A stretch of 64,000 nucleotides of DNA from Buxus sempervirens (Eukaryota > Streptophyta > Magnoliopsida > Buxales > Buxaceae): NCBI GenBank assembly GCA_947561395.2, contig OX387188.1:9822061-9886060 (forward strand). The letters are read 5' to 3'. Below are positions 12,101-26,700 of this stretch, piece after piece (position 1 is the stretch's first letter; each line of letters begins with the position of its first letter). A program made the position numbers and the translations under genes. The notes under the pieces were generated by a model, which saw only the letters and a list, made by a program, of their open reading frames with translations, did not search any database and had not been told where the DNA came from.

Positions 12101-15100
12101 GATTAACAAAATCGGAACTGAGGTTGGCAATTCTTTTCTCTGGGATCCCCTAGGCCAAGCATTGGGAAAGAGAAGTAGCACCATATCAGAACCATTTTCT
12201 ATGGCAATGCACAGGGGATCGCTTTTTCTAGCCAATTTTCTTGGCGTTGGTTTTTTTTTTTTCTTCTAATGGTTTTTTGGGTCCATTTTTATGCATAATT
12301 TGCTGGTTTTCGGGGCTCTACTGGGTACCTTTCTTTGTTCGTTTTTAATTCATTTTACTACTAGGAAAGGGGTCTGCTTGTTATTCTAAGAATAAGTAGT
12401 TGGCACAATTGTGAAGTTGCAAATTCAAATTACTAAAATGCATAATGGACTATATTAAACATTCATCCATCTTTTTCCCATCTCTTTCACTTATTTTCTA
12501 GATGTAATAAGTCAAATGTAAAAAATATCCAACACCCAAGGTACCCAACCAATTATTTATCTAACAAAAAATATATATATATCTCAATCTCTAAATGAAG
12601 TACAAGACCAATAAAATGCCCTACACCAAATAGGTAGGATCAGAAACCACTGGGCTACTAACAGTAATTAAATTTGATTCTCTAATATAAACATACCATA
12701 ACATTCAGTAACAAAAATAAAATAAAAAAATTCAATGACACAGCATTCATAGTAAAATAAGTTCAACATCTAAATTAAATATCGATACTAAACGGAAAAT
12801 TGAATTCTCCTTCCAACTTGCTAGACAAAATTAGCATGATTTACAAGCTAAACCACAAACAGAGGATAAATTAGTATTAACCACATAAATTAGCCGCAAA
12901 AGGTCAAAACCTCACCATTAGGCATATTGAAAGTCTCTAAAGCTTTTTCATCATGAGCTTCATCTTGAAAAGTGTTGCGTTTAATCGATTTAGTAGCGGA
13001 TATTGCTGAAATAATATCTGATTTCTTCAGCACGATTCTTATTATCTGCCGTCGTTTTGGCGGTAATTGCACAAGCACATGCTCCTTTAAACGCCGTATC
13101 TATCACAAGGAATCATTGAATCATTGACCTCCAAGGTAACAAATGTGTTTTTGGTAACCAAAATGAACATTGTCCTACATCTATCGAAATTCTCAATACC
13201 TTAACGGAAGTTGGAAGGTCAAAATTCAAAACTGAAGAATAGCTATAAGACTGCAAGATATGTCTGTTGTTAATTGACTAGGTATACAATGTTTACATAA
13301 GGAATCAATTAAAACTGATTCAGTAAATGAACGAAAATATTTTTATAATAGTAGTGGTTACAAACCCAAATTCTAACCAGTATTAAATTTACAAAATTGA
13401 AAACAACAAGTAACATACATCAATTTTGTAAATTTATGGTTCATCAAGACTCCATCATTCACAAATAACATATATCAAGGCACCTCCTCTTGGATATGAC
13501 TAATTATTTAATCTATAACTGAAACAAAAAGATAAAGACTCCAAGCTGACCTTCTGTGTCATCATATTACTACTAGAAACTAATTTTTCTCTATTATGTC
13601 CTGTAGTCATATGTTGGGCCCTTTGATAAAAATTGTCACAATAACACATCAGCTTAAGCTTTTAAAATTGTTGATCATTACCTTGGTATCAAAATGGGAG
13701 GTCGAGTGTTCAATTCTTGAGGGTGTGTTACCTTGGAGCCATTCATTATTGTTTCTTCCCATAACAAGGGGTGTATTACTAATGCTCCCATATGAAACCT
13801 CACATATGCGAGGTAGTGTTGAGCTATTGTTGCATATGTTGAGACCTTTGACATGCATTGTCATGACCTCACCAATCAACTAAAGCTTTTGGGATTTTTG
13901 GTCATTAATAGTCTAGCTATCCACTGCTATCAATCTAGTTAGCACTCCTCATGTCTTTAGGTGGTTCAAGTGGCTTGTTTTCCCCATCATAATATCCCAC
14001 TTGTTTCGCCGAGAATGTTCACCGTGAGTCTTGTGTCACCGAGAGTTGCCGTGAGTCATTTCTTCTCGAAAGGCCCCTGTATTGGGTGTTTTGAAATTAG
14101 AGTTAAGGAAGTGCTAGCACGCCGCATTCCGAGAAGTGTAGACAATTTGGGAAGGTGCTAGCCATCACGCGGTTTTGCTGGAGGTTATGCAAGCAGAGGC
14201 ATTGTTGTTTGATGATCGTGTGTAAAACCCCGACCCTAATTATATCTTAATTATTAAGTTTATTTATTTAAAGTGAGATTATTAGACTAATTAAGCACTT
14301 GTGATATGAAGATGAGGTGGATGTGGGTTATACCTGAGAATTGGGGAAAACAAATTGAAGTATGTTGAAGGTTCTATTAGAGTAAGCTTAATTAAGATTA
14401 TGTTTAAATTTTAATTGGCTAAGGTATTCTTCAATTAGTTCTAGTGGATTAGAAATCAACTTCTGAAAAATTGAAGTTAAATGTCAAAATTAGCCTTGAC
14501 GTGCAAACCTTGAATCACGCATTGAGCTAAATTCTGCAAAAACCATTTGATAAAGGTTTAACGCCCAAACATCCAACCTTATCGTTCACCGCGTCCAGTA
14601 CAAACTTTCCAGATTTATTGTTTTGTGCCCATATTCGAATTGCAACACTTCTGGGCTTTTCTTAAATCTTCATTAACACCAATTTGGGCCAAGAATACCT
14701 AGGGCACATCCCCAAGTAAATCTAAAGTACACTCATGTACTACCCAAGGTACCCCCCCTCCCCCCCAAGTATACTTAAGGTATACCCATTTATTACCTAA
14801 AAGTACACCCATGTATTACCCAAGGTACCCCCCCCCCCCCCAAGTATACTTAAGGTATACCCATTTATTACCTAAAGTACACCCAATATTACCCAAGGTA
14901 CCATCCAAATAAACCTAAGGAACACCCATGTATTACCTAAAGTATCCCCCAATTATACCTAAAGTACCCCCACGTATTACCTAAAGTATCCCCAAATATT
15001 ACCTAAAGTACCCCCAATTATACCTAAAGTACCCCCACGTATTACCTAAAGTATCCCCAAATATTACCTAAAGTACCCCCAAGTATTACCTAAAGTATCT

Positions 15101-18100
15101 CCCAATTATGCCTAAGGTACCCCCCTAATATACCTAAGGTACACCCCCCAAGTATAACTAAGGTACCCCCCAATTATACCTAAGGTAACCCCCCTAATAT
15201 ACCTAAGGTACACCTCCAATATTACTAAGGTACACCCCCAATTATACCTAAGATACCCCCCTAATATACCTAAGGTACACTCCTTGTATTACCTAAAGGT
15301 ACACCCATCATATAACTAAGGTACATCCCTCATATAACTAAGGAACTCCTCTTGTATAACTAAGGTATACCCCCCAAGCATACCTAAAGTATACTCCTTG
15401 AAATAACTAAGGTAAACCATCTTGAAACACCAAGGTACCCCCCTCAAATAACACTAAAGTACCCCCCTCAAAACGCTAAGATACCCCCTTGATAACCCTT
15501 AAGTACCCCCAAGGGTTTAGTGGAATAAAAGACTTGTTGAGGGGCAAATTTGATAAACAAAAGAAAGGCATATAAAAGGATGCCCTAGCTTAATGTTCTG
15601 GGTTTTTTGGAACCCCTTTTTGTGTTCTACGTATAGAGCAAAGGTGAGAATGGGTTGAGGATTCTTGAAAGCTTTAAGAAGAAGAAGAAAAAAGATTGAA
15701 AAGAAGTTGTGCTTCTCCATTAAACAAGCAAGTAGCAAACCCTTCAAACCAAAATATATTGCAAAAATTTGTATTCTCTCTTTAGGGTTTGATTTATTTG
15801 AGGAAATGATCTTGCATGTTGGTTTTTGCTTCTAAAATTCATAGGTTTTTGGTTGTATAACACTTCCGTTTGATTTTCTATTGATTTGCTATGGATTTCC
15901 AGCCTACATTGATCATAATTCAAATTTTGGGTTTGAGTTGTATATTGAATGAGGTGTCATGTGTTAGATTTGTGTTTATGTGTGTTTTGGGATGGATTTC
16001 TGTTTTAGAAGGTGTTTTTGAGCATATGGGATGTTTTGCGATCATCCCATTTGGTGTTTAAAAGGTTAGAATCCTAAGCCAGAACGCCCAAAAACAGTCA
16101 TTGTAAAGGCTAATCGCGAGACAGGATTAGTCTTGATGACTAATCGCGAATCAGAATTAAGTCCGCAATTAATCGTGGAGCTAATCGCCCCTAGACGATA
16201 AATCGTGAAAGCTAATCATGAGCCCTATTTTTGACAATTTTTCACACTTTTCATCCCCCAACAGCTTACCAAACAATCTAGACCTCCTACACAGCACCCT
16301 TATTACATGAAAGACATTTGAGTAAATGTTATGTGTATTTTATGTTTCCATTTACTTAAGTCTTTACATGTAAATAAGGTTTTCCCAATAAAAAGTCAAC
16401 TTTCCAGTTCATGCCTAAAATTCCAGTTTTATCCGATTTTCATCAAAAACCACTTTTTGAGTTTGATACCCAAGTAAAGGATTCAAAAGCCCATAAAATT
16501 ACAGAAAATTTGTCAACCCTCTACTAGACTACGATCAAAATTTGAGCCCGAAACTCCTGGTAAATTTGTCCAGAAAAATCATATACCCAAAAAGTCAACA
16601 TTTTTAACCAGACTTAGAATATTTTTCAAGGTCAAAAACTTTTTGTCTCGGAATCCATTGATTTTTGGTATTGTGACTTTATTGGGAATCCTAAGACTAT
16701 CTCACTCATCAAATGTGTATTTTGTGGATTTTATACTATTTGTTTTGCTTGATTTAGATCTATGATAATGAGGTTGAGATCTCTTATATGATTTGACGAA
16801 GCGCTTAGCCTTGGTTTGATTGGCAGTGAATGGGTAATCTCACTTAGCCTTGGCTGAATGGCAATGGATGGGGAATTCCACTCGGCCTTAGTTTAAGCTG
16901 GGTGAAGGGTGTATTGCTTCTTCCAAACATCCACCTCTTGCTGGGTTTCAGGATCAAAATTGAGGTGTTTCTTCTCCTGGACTAGCTAAGATGGAGGTGA
17001 GACCTCTCAACAAAAGGTGTCTTGTGAGGACAAAGACTCTTCTTGGGTTGTGGAGAATATTATGGAGTTTAGTAAAGCTCTTGGAGTGTCCTTCGAAGGC
17101 TATGAATCAGAAGCAATGGCATTGTTTTCAGCCATCGAAGCAGAAAGGAATAAATGAAAAGGGCTAAAAAATAAGGCGGAGAGGGAGCTGAGAAAACTTT
17201 CTTGGTCTCTTATTGAAAAAAGAGCCCCAAAAGGTGAGAATTCAATTGGGAAGACCAATGCTAGCAAGGGGAAGTCAGTTGTATAATGATTTACAACATT
17301 CTTTCATGGAATGTAAGAGGCTCAACGCCCAAGTCAATAAGGATGGAGTGAAGGCTAGCTTGCGACAATGGGATCTTGATGTAATAATATTTCAGGAATT
17401 GAAACTAAGTACTGCGGACAGCAAGGTGATGGATAGCATCTGGAGTTGTAGGGAGCTAGATTGGGAGCATATACCTGGATTGGAGGCATTTGGAGGAATC
17501 CTTTTGGCATGGAAGAAGGCAAAATTTCTAAAGGCTCAAGTGTGGATGGGTTAGTATGTCGTTTTTGTTTTACTCAAGGAAGAAACAAGTATTGATTTCC
17601 TTCTCATTTCTGGGGTGTATGGACCCGATGATCACTCTTTATCTAGGAAGATGTAGGAAGAATTAAAGGAAGCCAGAGGTTTTGGTGGCATTCCGTGGTG
17701 TATTGGTGGATATTTTAACGTCACCCGTTTCCCTTCAGATCGACTAGGTGAAAGGCATCTATCCCCAGAGTTCATTGATAGAAACTCTTTATTGGATGTT
17801 TTACTTATAGGCTCAAAGTTCACGTGGTCTAGAAATCAGCAAACATCATCACTTTCTAAACTGGACCGGTTCTTGGTTTCTTTGGAATGGGAGGAGAAAT
17901 TTCCCAAGTTCTCTGCTCTTGCTTGGCCTAGAACACTTTCTAATCACTCTCTGATTGTCCTATCCAATGAAAATGAGTTCCGAAAGGCCTGCCCATTTAG
18001 ATTTGAAAATATGTGGCTTGAATAGGAGACTTTTGTGGCCTTGGTGAGCAAGTGGTGGGAAGAAATGGACTATTACGGATCACCATCTTTTATTTTCTCA

Positions 18101-21100
18101 AGGAAATTAAAAGCCTTGTAACTAAAGATAAAGGAGTGGAACAGGGATGTATTTGGACGGTTGACAAGAAACTTGAGGACATAGGACATAAGTGCCAAAT
18201 TAAAGGAGATGGAGCAGTGTGAAGAGAACAAGAACCTATCATTTGCGGATTGGGTTGAAAAGGAGAGAGTGAAAAGTGAGTCTAGGAAGACAGCAGGGGC
18301 CTTGGAAATCAGCTGGAGGCAGAAGTCCAAGGCCCTTTGGCTAAAGGTTGGCAACAAAAATTCCAAGTTTTTCCATAATGAAGCCGTAGAGAGGGGGAGA
18401 AGAAATTTTATAGACCATTTAGAAGTGGATGGCAAGATGGTCTTTGGGAAGGATTAGATTGGAAAGGAGTCAGTTGATTTCTACAGGAAGCTCTTTGAAG
18501 AAAAGGTGTCAGTAAGACCCTCTTTGGATGGCCTTGTATTCAATTTATTATCGGATGAGGGGAGAGATATGCTGGAATGTCAAGTATCTAAAGAGGAAAT
18601 CTTTGACAAGATTCGACCCTTGGAGGGTGATAAAGCTTCAGGGCCCAATGGTTACATTATTGCATTCTATAAAAAATGTTGGCATTGTATTGAAGAGGAT
18701 TTTACTCGGGCAGCTCAAGAGTTCTTCGAATCAGCTCATTTTGAGAAAAGCCTTAATGCCACTTTCATGAGCCTCGTCCCCAAGAAGGGGCAGTATCCTT
18801 AAGGGACTACCGTCCAATTAGTCTATTTAGCAGCTTCTATAAATTTGTTGCAAAGTTGTTGGCTAACCAGCTTCGGAAGGTTTTACCATCAATTATTTCT
18901 CCATCCCAGCATGCTTTTGTTGGTGGTAGACAAATATTGGATCCAGTATATTGGATCCAGTATTAATAGCTAGTGAGTGTTTGGACTCTATCCAAAGAAG
19001 TGGAGATGAGAAGTTAATGTGTAAGTTAGACATCGAGGACAAGAAGGCCTATGACCATGTCAACTGGAACTTCTTAGGCTATCTCCTCTGGCGCATGGGT
19101 TTTGGTGTTAAGTGGTGCAGTTGGATCTCTTTTTGTCTATCCTCAGCCTCCTTGTCCATCCTTGTGAACGGTGTCGCAGCAGGTTTCTTCTGATCATCTA
19201 GAGGTCTGAGGCAAGGAGATCCTCCATCTTCTCTACTCTGCATTATTATCATGAAGCCTTCAGTTGGCTGATGGACAGAGCGGTATCCATGGGGCTAGTA
19301 GACGGCGTGTCCTTTGATGATGGTCGCTTGTCTATTTCACACCTATTTTTCGCTGATGATGCAGTAATATTTTGTAAGGTGCACTCCTTCCAAATCCTGA
19401 CTCTCAGGGCTCTACTTACATGTTTGATGTTGTCTCTAGTTTGAAAGTAAATTTGCATAAGAGTGAGATCTTCAAAGTGGGTGAATTGGTTGAAGTTGAT
19501 TGGCCATGTGATTTTTTGGCTGTCGCCTAGGTTCTCTTCCTACTACCTATCTTGGGGTCGCTGTTGAAGCTTCCTGTAAGTCTAAAGGGGTTTCAGATGC
19601 AAAGGAAGCTAGCTTCATGGAAAAGTAATTTCTTATCCAAAGGCGGTAAGATGATTCTCATAAAGAGCTCACTTTCTAGCCTGCCTAAATATCTTCTCCC
19701 GTCGATGCTAGCCCCAGGTTTCGGTTGTGGATAAGATGGAAAAGATTCAAAGCAATTTCTTGTGGAAAGGTTGGGATGAGGCTCACAAATATCACTTGGT
19801 TGGAAAGACATACATAGAGATAAGGAAGAATGCGGCTTGGGCACAAAGAATCTTCGCACATTTAATCACTCCCTCTTGGAAAAATGGTCTTGGTGGTATA
19901 GTAAAGAAAAGGCAAGTTTATGGAGAGTTGAAAGCAAATATGGCTACAACTCTAGTAGTTGGCTCCCATCTCCCCTTGTTGGCCATGTGGGGTGCAATCT
20001 ATGGAGCCCTATAAGTAAATTTGCCCGTTGGCTTGCTCCGACATGAAATTTGTAGTGGGAAGAGGGGACCAAATAAAATTTTAGTGTGGAGATGGGCCTT
20101 CGAAAGCCAATTTTCCAAATATATAGAAAATCACCACAAGGCCTCAAGCATTTATCTCTGAGGTGTATCAGTTTGATCCTAGAGGAGGGAGTTGGTATCT
20201 GAATTTCAGAAGGAATCTATTTGATTGGGAGATGGACTCACTAGCTCACCTATTGGATTTGGTTCATGGCCTACAGCTTTCTTTGAACCCAGATATAATG
20301 AAATGGAGGGGCAGTAAGGATGATGATTTTTCAATGAGAAGCCCCAACATCCAAGCTCGTAATAAGGAAAACACTTTCGAAGTGTCGTGTGGCAACCAGC
20401 CCTTCCCACAAAAATCGGGTTCTTCATGTGGACAGCCGCATTGGAGAAAATATTAACAATTGACAACCTCATGAAGCGTGGTTCGCAGATGCCAAACAGG
20501 TGTGTGATGTGTAAATCCCAAGGGGAATCGGTAAATCACCTACTTGTGCATTGTAAGGTGGCTAATGACATTTGGAATGCATTATTATCGAGACTTGGGA
20601 AAAGTTGGGTGCAGCCTCATGGGTGGGAGCAGGTTCATCTGGCTTGGAACCTTTGTAAAGGATCAGGTAAGCTAGAGGTCTTGTGGAACTTGACTCCAGC
20701 AGCCATTCTTTGGTCATTATGGAAGGAGAGGAATCGCAGAATTTTCAATGACTCGTCAAAATCTACTCATGCTTTAATCCAACTATCTCTTTGTTGTCTT
20801 AGTTCATGGACTTCTAGTTGTCTGTCTTGTAGAGATTTAGATAGACGGATGTTTCTATCTTGTGATAATTTCTTTCAGCTGTAAGAGACCTCCCTCCATC
20901 TAGTCTTGGTACACTTATTGTTACAGATCAAAATAAATAAATAAATAAATTCAATATACCTTCTGGTACTCCTTGTTGCTCAAAATCTACAAATTTAACT
21001 CCCTTACGACTCAACATTTGGAGCTCCACCTTTGGAATCCACTTAAAAAGAACAATGTTTGTGATACTGCATTATCTTTTCTATAAGTCGATGAGAACCA

Positions 21101-23653
21101 TGGTAAGGTCTCTTTTCTTCTCTGTAAACTTCACTAATTGTCTAAGTAAGAAGATTGCCTCAACAGTAGAAATATGTGGCATAAAGCCAAACTGACTTTC
21201 TAATACTTGGGTTATTTTCGTAGCCTTCATTCCATTTCTCTTCCCATAATATCATTATATCATCACTAATTGTCTAAGTAAGAAGATTGCCTCGACAGTA
21301 GAAATATGTGGCATAAAGCCAAACTGACTTTCTAATACTTGGGTTATTTTCATAGCCTTCATTCCATTTCTCTTCCCATAATATCATTATATCATAGCCT
21401 TCGTTCCATTTCTCTTCCCATAATATCATTATATGGCTCATAACCTTACTCCAACAATAAGTGGTCCAATTCTGGATTTCTCTTTTATTATTATTCATTG
21501 GTACTAGCATGCTCTTCCCCCAATCATGTACTAAATTTTCTTCGTAACAAGGCCTACAAACTCTGTATTCTTGATCTAATAGGAACATCCTAATCTAGAA
21601 TTATCAATCTCATCAATCATCACTCCATAGTATGAATTATCTACTGCATGTTATGGGATTTGTTGTAAGTAAACAATTTACTAATGGCTTGGCTCACAAA
21701 CTTCATTCCTTTTTGCAGACACTAAAAATCATTCAATCTATATTGTTGGATGTCCCTATTTCTCTGTGTAAAGGGATCCATCTCCTCTATGCAACGAATT
21801 TATACTACTCCAAATACTTCTTGCATTTTCAAAAAAATTATCAAAAGATTTTCCTCTCACTCTTTCTCTCTCTTGTATGTATCATAAATGGATAACCTGA
21901 TTTGCATTGAAATGTCCATCAATTAGTGATACAATCTCCTTTTCCTCATTGCTAACACTACCTATAGAAACATCATTACATGGTCTTTCTTCCAGTCCTT
22001 CCTACCCCTCGCACACACCACCACCACCACCCACCCATGCCACCCCCTCCCCCCCCCCCCCCCCCCCCCCCCCCCCAAAAAAAATTGATGATCCACCTAC
22101 CAATATCTAACTAAAAAATCCCCTTTCTATAGGAATTTTATTTTTCTTCCTATTTTTGAAGCCTTGGAATGGTCTCTCAAGGCCTCAGAAACATCCACCA
22201 AGCAATCATGAATCATAATATTTTATGGAGGAAGCATTTTAGTCCATCCAAAAAATGGATCCATATATAGATACATATGATATACCTATATAAATGCCAT
22301 AAAAAATAAATATGTAATATATGCCAAAAAAGTTTGAACAGTGAAAAAATAGGACTCATTCAGATGCAAATATAAGCTAAATTTATGACAATTTCGCATA
22401 AATTTCATAGTATATGCTCACAAGCATGATATATTAAGTTGTAAACAAACTGTTATTAGTGCCAAGGTATATATAGAAACTTGAAGGAAATTTTGATTAA
22501 GTGTAGAGGAAAGCTATCACAAAGAAAATCATTTATGTCTCATTTCATATATTAGTAACTTGTAAGCAACAAGATGGCATCAATTTTGAAACATTCAAAC
22601 ATCAAGAAAAGAAAAAAAAATCCTTCACAAAAATCTTATAAAAAGGAATATAAAAACATTGAAAAAAACATGCAAACAAAAATCCCTTTCATTTCACAGT
22701 CTTTGAAGAAGGAAAATAAAAATATAAAAGGAGAAGAAGACCAACACACAAGCACACAAAAAATTGAAAAAAAATTTTCATTTCTGTGAAATTAGATTAG
22801 TGACTCAAGCATTTTTCTTCTTTTTATCTGCATTTTTCCTTTCCATCCTTCACTTCTTTCCCTTTTTTCTATGTGGTATTCCTTTTTCTTTCAAACAATA
22901 TCCAACATGCCAAAACTGTATCAAAACATATCTTAAAATTCAAAGGTCATGCCAACAAGATTGACATGTGAGATTTATCTACAGATACAGCAAAATGTTC
23001 CAAGATTTTCAAGGAATTCAGGCGCCTCTCCACATTAGGTTCCACCAACAAGATGATGTTTCAATCTAATTATCCACCTTGTCTCTTTGCTGCAATATCT
23101 GCATTTAATCCATAACTTATTTTGATCACTAGCATCTCCATTGTCCCACCCTGAGTCAACTTGCACCTTACATTGTGTCTCAAATGCAATGTATCTAATA
23201 AAACCACCAAAAGATGAAAAAGAAAAGGAAACTTTTGCCTAGGTAGAAAAAAAACAAAATAAAGGGTATTTTTTCAACATCAAGTAATAGATTTGAATCA
23301 GTTGATTATTTAGAATTAGGTTTAAAGAGGCAAAAATATGAGTAATCCACGAAACTGATTATTACGCTAGTTCCTAAGTGCAAAAATCCTACATATCTCA
23401 GTGATTTCAGACCATATCTTGTGTAAACACGCTTTAAAAATGCATCTCCAAGCTCCTTGCTTCTAGGCTCAAGAGGGTGATAGATCATATGGTTATCAGA
23501 AGCCAATCAGCTTTCATTCATGGCAGAAGAGCTTCCTACAATATCCTCCTACCCCAGGAATTATTCCATGGTTATCATCGCAGGCAAAGTAACCCTCATT
23601 GTGCATTGAAGTTGGACATCAAGAAAGCTCTTGACACTTTCTCTTTCTTTACT

Positions 23654-23704
<51 letters not shown>

Positions 23705-26700
23705 ATCTACATTACTAATCAAAAAAAAAAAGAAAGCTCTTGACACTGTCAATTGGGAGATCTTCCCACCTCTTCAAAAATCTATGAACTTTCCAGATCA
23801 TTTTATTGAATGGATTATGAGGTGCATATCTAATCCTTCTTTCTCTCTTGCCATTAATGGGAATTCTGTGGGATTCTTCAAGGGCACTAGAGGGCTTCGT
23901 CAAGGTGATCCACTATCTCCATATCTATTTGTGCTTCTAATGGAGTTATTCTCCAGCATCCTCTCTAAGGAAACAACTCATGGGTTCAGACATCACAACG
24001 AATGTGAGAAGCTGAAAATCAAAGACCTTAAATTTGCAAATGACCTGATTGTGTTCTCCTATAGTGACATTAGCTCAGTTGAATGCATCTTCAGGGCTCT
24101 TGACACCTTAGCTTGAATATCAGGCCTTCAGATCAACCTCAAAAACAGTCAGATTTTTTTCTGCTTGATACCTCTTGACATCAAAGCATTAATTCTTCAA
24201 AAAAATTTCAATCCAGGAAGCAAACCTGCCTGTCAAGTACTTAGGGATTCCATTACTACCTTCTCGGCTTAGCAAGAAGGATTGTAGTCCCCTTCTGGAG
24301 AGAATAAAGGCAAGAATCCAAAGCTGGACATCAAAAAGCCTCTCTTTTGCAGGAAGACTGCAGAGGTCTATAATTCTCTCAATTTGTCTTCATTTGATGT
24401 CTATCTTCCTTCTCCCTAGAGAGGTTATCGATAAGATAGAACGGCTAAGTAGGAAGTTTCTTTGGGCTGGCTCCTCCCCTCGAAAGAAAATAGTCCCTAT
24501 TAAGTGGTCTCAGATCTGTTCTCCCATGTAAGAACGAGGGTTGGGCATCAAGAACTTTCGTATATGGAATACAACCTCTTGCTTACGCCATATACGGAAT
24601 ATAGTTACGGATAGTGAATCGGTCTAGAGCAAGTGGGTACATTTTCATCTTCTTAGAGGCAGGATTTTTGGGCTATCAAAACTCCAAAGTGCAGTACATG
24701 GATATGGCAGAAAATCTTAGAAACAAGAGAGACTGCATGGCCGTTGGTAAAACACATGGTATTTAATGGAAAAATTATATGGTTTTGGCAAGATCACTGG
24801 CATCCTAAGAGTACCCTTCTTCGTAGGTTTGGAGCCCGCACAGTTTATGATTCCGGTTTGCCTATTGATACTAAGGTTTCACAAATAATTAAAGATGGAG
24901 ACTGGGACATTGCTGCCTTCTCTGCATACTTTATTGATATTTGGAATGACCTTACCCTTCTACCTAATCCAGATAATGTGCAGGAGGATATGGTGTATTG
25001 AGCTGCTTCAAACACGGGTGAATTTTGCCAAAGTTCCACTTATGAACATCTTAGACAACAAAGACTACTTGTTCCATGGGGGAAACTTGTCAGGTTCTCT
25101 GAAAATATTCCCCGTTATGCCTTCACTTTTTGGATGGCAAATCATCGAATGTTACTAACCCAAGATTGGTTAGTCAGACACCATATCATTGCTAGCGGAA
25201 AGTATCTCTTGTGTAGAACTCATGAGGAAAGTATTGACCATCTATTCTTCCAATGCACATTCAGCTCATCAATCTACAGTCAGGTATTGAAGAAATCCTG
25301 CATTAACCAAGTCATTAAGGACTAGGATGAAGAAATAGAATGGATCACTCAGAAATTTCAAGCAAATGTTTTGGTGAACAATATGGGTAAAATTGCAATT
25401 GCTGCTTTTGTCTACTACATTTGGATGGAGAGGAACAACCATGTATTCAACAATCGATAAAAAACAGCCCAGTAAACTGTTGCTATTATACAGGTTGTGC
25501 TCATGGGGAAATTTCATGGTAGTAATTGCAAAGTTAAGGACACCAGGCTTAACAGACAAATCTGTCATAACTGGGGCATATACCCTTCTTTTGTAAATTA
25601 AATTTTGGTTTTTACTTCATATTGTACTCATGCTACAGTATGGTGGGGGACATTGACTAACTTTTCAAGGTTGTCCTCTAGGATTGCATCTATTGTAATT
25701 ACTCTTCTTCTTTTTTATTAATACATACTCTTTCCAAATAAAATAAAATTAATAGCGTTGATATATTCTATAAAAGTTCAAAAAAAAAAAAAAGAAGGAA
25801 CAATTCTCGATATTTTTAGGAAAAAAGCATCATTACTGGTAGCATCAAGATCTAGTAACTTCAATATCATAAAGTCAAATAGATACATTTAGAATCTTAT
25901 AGAACTTAAAAATTTCGAACATAAGAAAAAACTTGATCTATCTCTAACCATTTGTTGCTAAAATCAGAAAATATAAAATTAGGTCTGAATTATCTTTCCA
26001 AAGCATATAGTTTAAGGGAAAATGGAAGTTGAATGGGATGGCTATTGTTTGACATGGTCACATGGTGCATTTTTTTTTTTTTCTTCTTTTTTGACATTTA
26101 AAAATTTCAATCAAAACTCTATGAAAACTGACATATCATATCTGCATTTACATAACAGTCGACAAGATATGATACTTTTTCACTGGAATTTTTATTGATC
26201 AGATGATTATTAAGTGTATTATGGTGTTACCTATAAGGTACTTCGTAACTTCTACCATAATCTTTCAAAAATTGACTGGCTTTCTGATAACCAAACCAAC
26301 TCAATAAAATCTGACTTGGGAAAATCAGGTTGATTGAGTTTTGATCTAGGGTTGAGAAATTTAAAGCAAACATGTCTAGAATTAATGTACTTGGATTTAG
26401 ATTGTGGTTATACAGGGTTAGAGTACTCTCAGTGCCCCAATTTGTGCTACAGTTAGCTCCAATTACTCCTCACAAAGATATAAATACATCAAAATCATTA
26501 TCACACAAAACAAAAAGGCAGCAAAAACATACCATAACAGCTTGTTTGAGTAACACACTCAACTCTTCCAAACGAAAGCCCTTCGAAAAATCCTACATGA
26601 TGAAGATCAGTAAAATGTTGTAAGTTTTTCATGTATGACAGTGGGACAAACAGACATGTCTCTTAACACCCATATTCATAAACTTGAAATGTAGGACATT

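Noticed and set aside
12903..12912. Alternative exon 9 donor GAG|GTTTTG
   Set aside because: It leaves phase 0, which does not match the two bases needed by exon 10. AATG|GTGAGG fits.
14700..15515. CRISPR-like array
   Set aside because: The units are degenerate, have no unique spacers of constant length, and the context is a plant LTR.
22574..22789. 71-codon K-rich plus-strand frame
   Set aside because: It is produced by A-rich composition. There is no domain, no splice support and no similar frame nearby.
23561..23752. Minus frame with (YI)n repeat
   Set aside because: It is a translation of a TA microsatellite.
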